From Sipunculus nudus (lineage: Eukaryota; Annelida; Sipuncula; Golfingiida; Sipunculidae): a stretch of DNA of 64,000 nt. The stretch spans positions 15,342,576-15,406,575 of the forward strand of contig CM049309.1 of assembly GCA_026874595.1 (NCBI GenBank), in the 5' to 3' direction. Numbering within the stretch: the first letter of the stretch is position 1; every line of letters begins with the position of its first letter. The notes under the pieces are model-generated. The model had not been told where the DNA came from and ran no database searches. It saw only the letters and a list, made by a program, of their open reading frames with translations. This document shows positions 60,971 through 64,000 of this stretch, one piece after another. The translations under genes and the position numbers were made by a program.

Positions 60971-61319
60971 CATTGGATGGTGTGTAGTCTGAGGCTTATA
61001 TTGTAGAAACTCTCACTGTATAGCTATCGGACTTGATATATGGCAGGGCCTAATAATATTGAGTTCGATTAAATCGGGCTAACTTGCTGCAGTCTTGCAG
61101 CGCTGACATATTAAGTAAACACTGATCAAGCCCTTCAGCTTCTGGCGGGGAGAGTCTATACTATCCAAGGTTGTACGGATTCGTACAAACCCTAAGATAT
61201 ATATATATGCCTTTTGTAACGTGAGGACACCAGTTAAACCCGACATATTATTATTGTTACAGATGCTTGGACTCCGTTGGGACCAAAACTTTTGCTAAAT
61301 GATCAGTATATAATAAAGT

Positions 61320-61600
61320 ATGGGCACTTACTCTGAATGAAGTCATATATTACTTCATCTCCATCAGGCCGCTGGAGCCTTCAAGTTGGAACAGCCAATA
61401 GGAAATTAGCATCATTGACAACACGCGATGTATGATGGGAAGGATGCTTATGAAAATAAGGTCTATCCTAGTGCACGGCACTGGAATTCCTCCCTGAATT
61501 CCTCTTTTGCATATATTGCCCACCTAATTTGCATGGGATTCCTTTTCCGGTGGTGTCCTGTTGCGCATGCAACAACTGAACCCCGGCAGTTCAAAGGTTA
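61320..61600. promoter_or_regulatory. Candidate (possibly bidirectional) promoter upstream of WASHC5
   Basis: The segment is less AT-rich than its surroundings and contains housekeeping-promoter motifs: a CCAAT box (61395-61399), an octamer ATTTGCAT (61527-61534), an ETS-type TTCCGG (61545-61550) and an NRF1-like TGCGCATGCA (61562-61571). On the minus strand a short ATG frame (five codons from 61346) runs straight into a perfect donor, AGA|GTAAGT (61332/61331), suggesting a divergent first exon. On the plus strand possible leader donors lie at 61596/61597 (AAAG|GTTAAA) and 61751/61752 (G|GTGAGC). All promoter assignments are motif-based inference. The human WASHC5 promoter is shared with a divergent gene (NSMCE2), but I cannot show this divergent exon is that gene. 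Confidence 0.35.
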
Positions 61601-61609
61601 AAAAACAAC

Positions 61610-62718
61610 ATTTACAGGCGCACATAAAGGTGATATATCAATTTAATTTGATACATAATAAGTTTACTTCTATATATAAATACAAGATTGCTTCTCTATC
61701 TCACAACAAGCAGTGGTTTTTCATGTTACAGGTCCCTCCATGTACTGCAGGGTGAGCTCTCACTGCCAGACGGTCGGACACCATATCACATAAATGGAGT
61801 CTGTACGTGGCGGACTAGCCTCATACCTTTCCATTACACAAATCCTAAACATCATAACATCTGTCCTTAACCTTGTCCATGTAGACTAGATTCGATACTT
61901 GCTCTGTAAGCTTTACCTGTGAGGGTTAACACTGTATCTTGAGCACATACAAAATAAATAGTTTTATACTGTAGTGTGCACCTTAAAAGTTGATAACTCA
62001 CTGAGGGTTTTTTGGGGTGGTGCATGCACAAAAAAAAAATGAATTGATCAGGTTCTGGGTCCGTGACCCATAAAATAAAACTGAGTGCTTCATGCAAAGG
62101 GTTTTGACTTCCAGTGGAGCATTTTTTATCTGCTTCCTGTGACAGCGGTCTGACCTGTACATTCTAATCATACAACTTGCAGTTTTATATACATATGATG
62201 TAAACCAAACAGTTTCAGGCACACAAACTTGTTGATTCTTAAGCTAATTTGATTACTCAAGTTTGTTCTTACACAAGTTTTTAAGTACCTACCATTTGCT
62301 CTCCAGTGTAGTTTGTTGTATTCCTCACTCGCTAACACTCTGACCACCTTAACTTGAGGAAAACATCGTGTAAATGAGGTGAAAATGAGGTGCCCTGCTA
62401 AAACAAGAGAAAGAGGCTAAAGAACTTTTTTGAATAGTGTCAACCTGTAATTGACTTTTAATGAAAACAGAAACCAAAAAGAAGAAAGTAATGACCCCTG
62501 GTGGAGAACCAAAACAATATTACATTTTTAGATGGTGCCTGAGACCAACTGCCACACATGTATTATAAACTTCTTATCTAAGACCTGAAAATTCTCAATA
62601 TATCCTGATTATTCTTTAAATGTATACATAGGTTTTCAGTGGGAATGCTGGTGAGCTCTTATATATATTTTATTTCTGTTCAATTGATAGTCTGTGTATG
62701 ATTCCACTTTATCTTCAG
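61610..62718 (+). other. Probable 5' leader/intron region of WASHC5
   Basis: Lies between the candidate promoter and the acceptor at 62718. It contains short chance frames on both strands and no recognised repeat. Confidence 0.35.
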
Positions 62719-62748
62719 ATCAGTAACTGCAGCACTAGTTAATACAAG
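62719..62748 (+). other. WASHC5: 5' UTR part of the WASHC5 start-codon exon
   Basis: The sequence runs from a good splice acceptor (TTATCTTCAG ending at 62718) to the ATG. The leader upstream would then be one or more noncoding exons spliced in from the promoter region about 1.1 kb away. Without transcript data, an unspliced leader starting nearer the ATG cannot be excluded. Confidence 0.45.
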
Positions 62749-62973
62749 ATGGTAGACTTCTTGGCAGAAGACAATTTGTGTGGACAGACTGTTTTGCGTT
62801 TGGTCTCACGAGGCAATGCAATCCTAGCAGAGCTGCTACGTCTGTCTGACTTCATTCCACCAGTGTTTAAACTTGAGAATAAAGAAGAAGCACTGAAATA
62901 TGGAGAACTCATTGCAGACTTCAGCTACTTCAAGAGCACAGAATATTTTGAAAACAAAATAGTCACAAAGCAG
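62749..62973 (+). CDS. WASHC5: WASH complex subunit 5 (strumpellin), first coding exon, partial gene
   Basis: This is the 75-codon N-terminal exon of strumpellin, a large scaffold subunit of the WASH complex. WASH activates Arp2/3 to form branched actin on endosomes during cargo sorting. The start [20 protein letters not shown], the core [16 protein letters not shown] and the block ADFSYFK match, in order and spacing and without gaps, the N-terminus of animal strumpellin as I recall it (human begins MLDFLAENNLCGQ, then LLRLSEFIP and FDFSYFK). The ATG at 62749 is chosen because the family begins exactly there. The exon ends in phase 0 at a consensus donor, CAG|GTAATG, at 62973/62974; the short frame continuing past it is intron. 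A pyrimidine-rich acceptor (TTATCTTCAG, ending 62718) lies upstream, so this exon probably begins at 62719 with 30 nt of 5' UTR. The full protein is over 1,000 residues, so nearly all the gene lies beyond the window. Confidence 0.95.
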
Positions 62974-64000
62974 GTAATGCCTGTATTTTTACTTGTAATA
63001 AAGGGATTTATTTAGGAAGTAATATTGTTCCTTGAAAATTTTAAATTTTTATTTCAATTGCACATTTTCCTCTCAATGCATCTAGTATTGAAACTTTGAA
63101 TTATATAGAGGGGAGATGAGAAATGTACATAACGTATTTTTCTGCAGGAATGTTGCACAGAATTTCATTTAAACAAGCATTCATTTATACAAACAGCATA
63201 CAGTGTGCAAGCGAGCTGTGTATTCAGACCTTTTACTGTGTATGAAGCAAATTATACTTTTTAAATTGTGGTATAGAACTGAGGTTTCAATAATCATTTA
63301 AAAGGATCATTTAGACTATCTAAACCCTGCATCAATCAGGTTTAGGCTAAACAAGAGTAAAAAGGTAAATCTTTGTTCTTAACAGTATATTTTTGTCACT
63401 CATGATGTCAGCATCACAGTACTAAAATATCTCTAAAAATGCAGGTTTTCATGCAGGCTGCTAAATGATCCTTCTTTTCCTTCCTTTCTGATCTCATTGC
63501 TATTTTTCCTACTTTTTCTTGAAAAGTTCTTCCTTCTCTTACTTTTCTCTACTATTTACTTTTGTACTATAAAATTCAGTGAGAAAAGCTGTCAATTTAA
63601 TACTGTGATTTTTAAAAAAATTATAAGTTAACTATTATGTCTGATTTTTGTTAGCACACCATGACTGCAGAACTACAGTTACAAACTGGGCACCACCTAA
63701 AAGTTGTCACATATGTTCTCAGTGATAAAACTATTTTGATTCCACATTCTTTTATCAAGAATGAGCATGAATAATGTCATTATATATGTGCTTTCAGTCT
63801 ACTACTTTCCTTCTACATTCTGTATTTCCAATCCTACTTTGTCCTGCTTTTTCAGGCTTGACTGACTTTTCACGTCATTTTGAATTTATAAATTCCATGA
63901 AGAATCTTATGCTCCACAAGATTTGTGTCCACACCCACCACCAGATGGAGCTAGTGTGGCTATTTTCTTTTTAAAGGGACTGTTTTGCAGGGTCTGGAGG
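62974..64000 (+). other. WASHC5: WASHC5 intron 1 (partial)
   Basis: This stretch begins with the donor GTAATG and runs to the window edge. It is AT-rich, with a long pyrimidine-rich patch around 63478-63565. I looked for the next strumpellin exon, whose family sequence begins near ELQDLDEEF, and did not find it. The intron therefore extends past the window. Confidence 0.8.

Larger units (their letters stand above)
58800..61170. mobile_element. Possible composite element: diverged inverted repeats enclosing a coding-like fragment and the nested hAT
   Basis: The sequence ending at 59003 (…GTGAGAGTTTCCACAATATAAGC) recurs reverse-complemented starting at 60993. Alignable similarity runs outward over at least 70 bp (58945-59003 against 60993-61080) with one gap of about 15-20 bp, and weakly further to about 58800 and 61170. 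The inner edges of these arms coincide with the edges of the coding-like fragment. That is what a transposon with long inverted ends and an internal gene or captured exon would look like before the hAT landed inside it. Terminal motif and target duplication for this outer element are not clear, so family is undetermined. Confidence 0.35.

Noticed and set aside
63670-63705. CTGCAGAACTACAGTTAC as the next WASHC5 exon (it can be read as E-L-Q)
   Set aside because: The acceptor AG would put the frame at AAC TAC AGT, and the following residues do not resemble the family sequence. The agreement is two or three residues by chance.

Overview
This window looks like animal nuclear DNA, most likely from a bivalve mollusc or a close lophotrochozoan relative. 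It is AT-rich and has almost no long reading frames. It is packed with short interspersed repeats, miniature inverted-repeat transposons (MITEs), tRNA-derived SINE-like units and (TA)n microsatellites. The one gene I recognise, WASHC5 (strumpellin), carries a spliced coding exon. The mollusc assignment rests on the general look of the repeats and is inference; no mitochondrial, rRNA or marker gene is present to prove it.

Layout. 1-53 kb is essentially a gene desert. It alternates between AT-rich sequence with nothing recognisable, dispersed repeats in several families (called A to E here, defined by copies inside the window), and a few stretches of complex, less AT-rich unique sequence with dense transcription-factor-like motifs (3.4-3.9, 9.0-9.4, 16.5-17.1, 22.0-23.1 and 33.3-34.5 kb). 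The latter are my best guesses for conserved regulatory elements. 53.6-54.4 kb holds an unrecognised minus-strand gene candidate with good splice sites. 57.9-61.1 kb holds a palindromic hAT-type MITE, then a 1.6-kb hAT element with exact 8-bp target duplications, itself nested in a coding-like fragment bounded by diverged inverted repeats. 61.3-61.6 kb looks like a promoter, perhaps bidirectional. From 62.7 kb to the end lies the first coding exon and part of intron 1 of WASHC5 on the plus strand.

Most short reading frames here are chance frames, many of them inside repeats. I saw no rRNA, functional tRNA, CRISPR, bacterial operon, plasmid or integrated virus. The most rewarding places for a second look are the hAT insertion at 59.2-60.8 kb, the self-complementary array at 30.05-30.74 kb, the palindromic element at 57.88-58.16 kb, and the candidate regulatory blocks.
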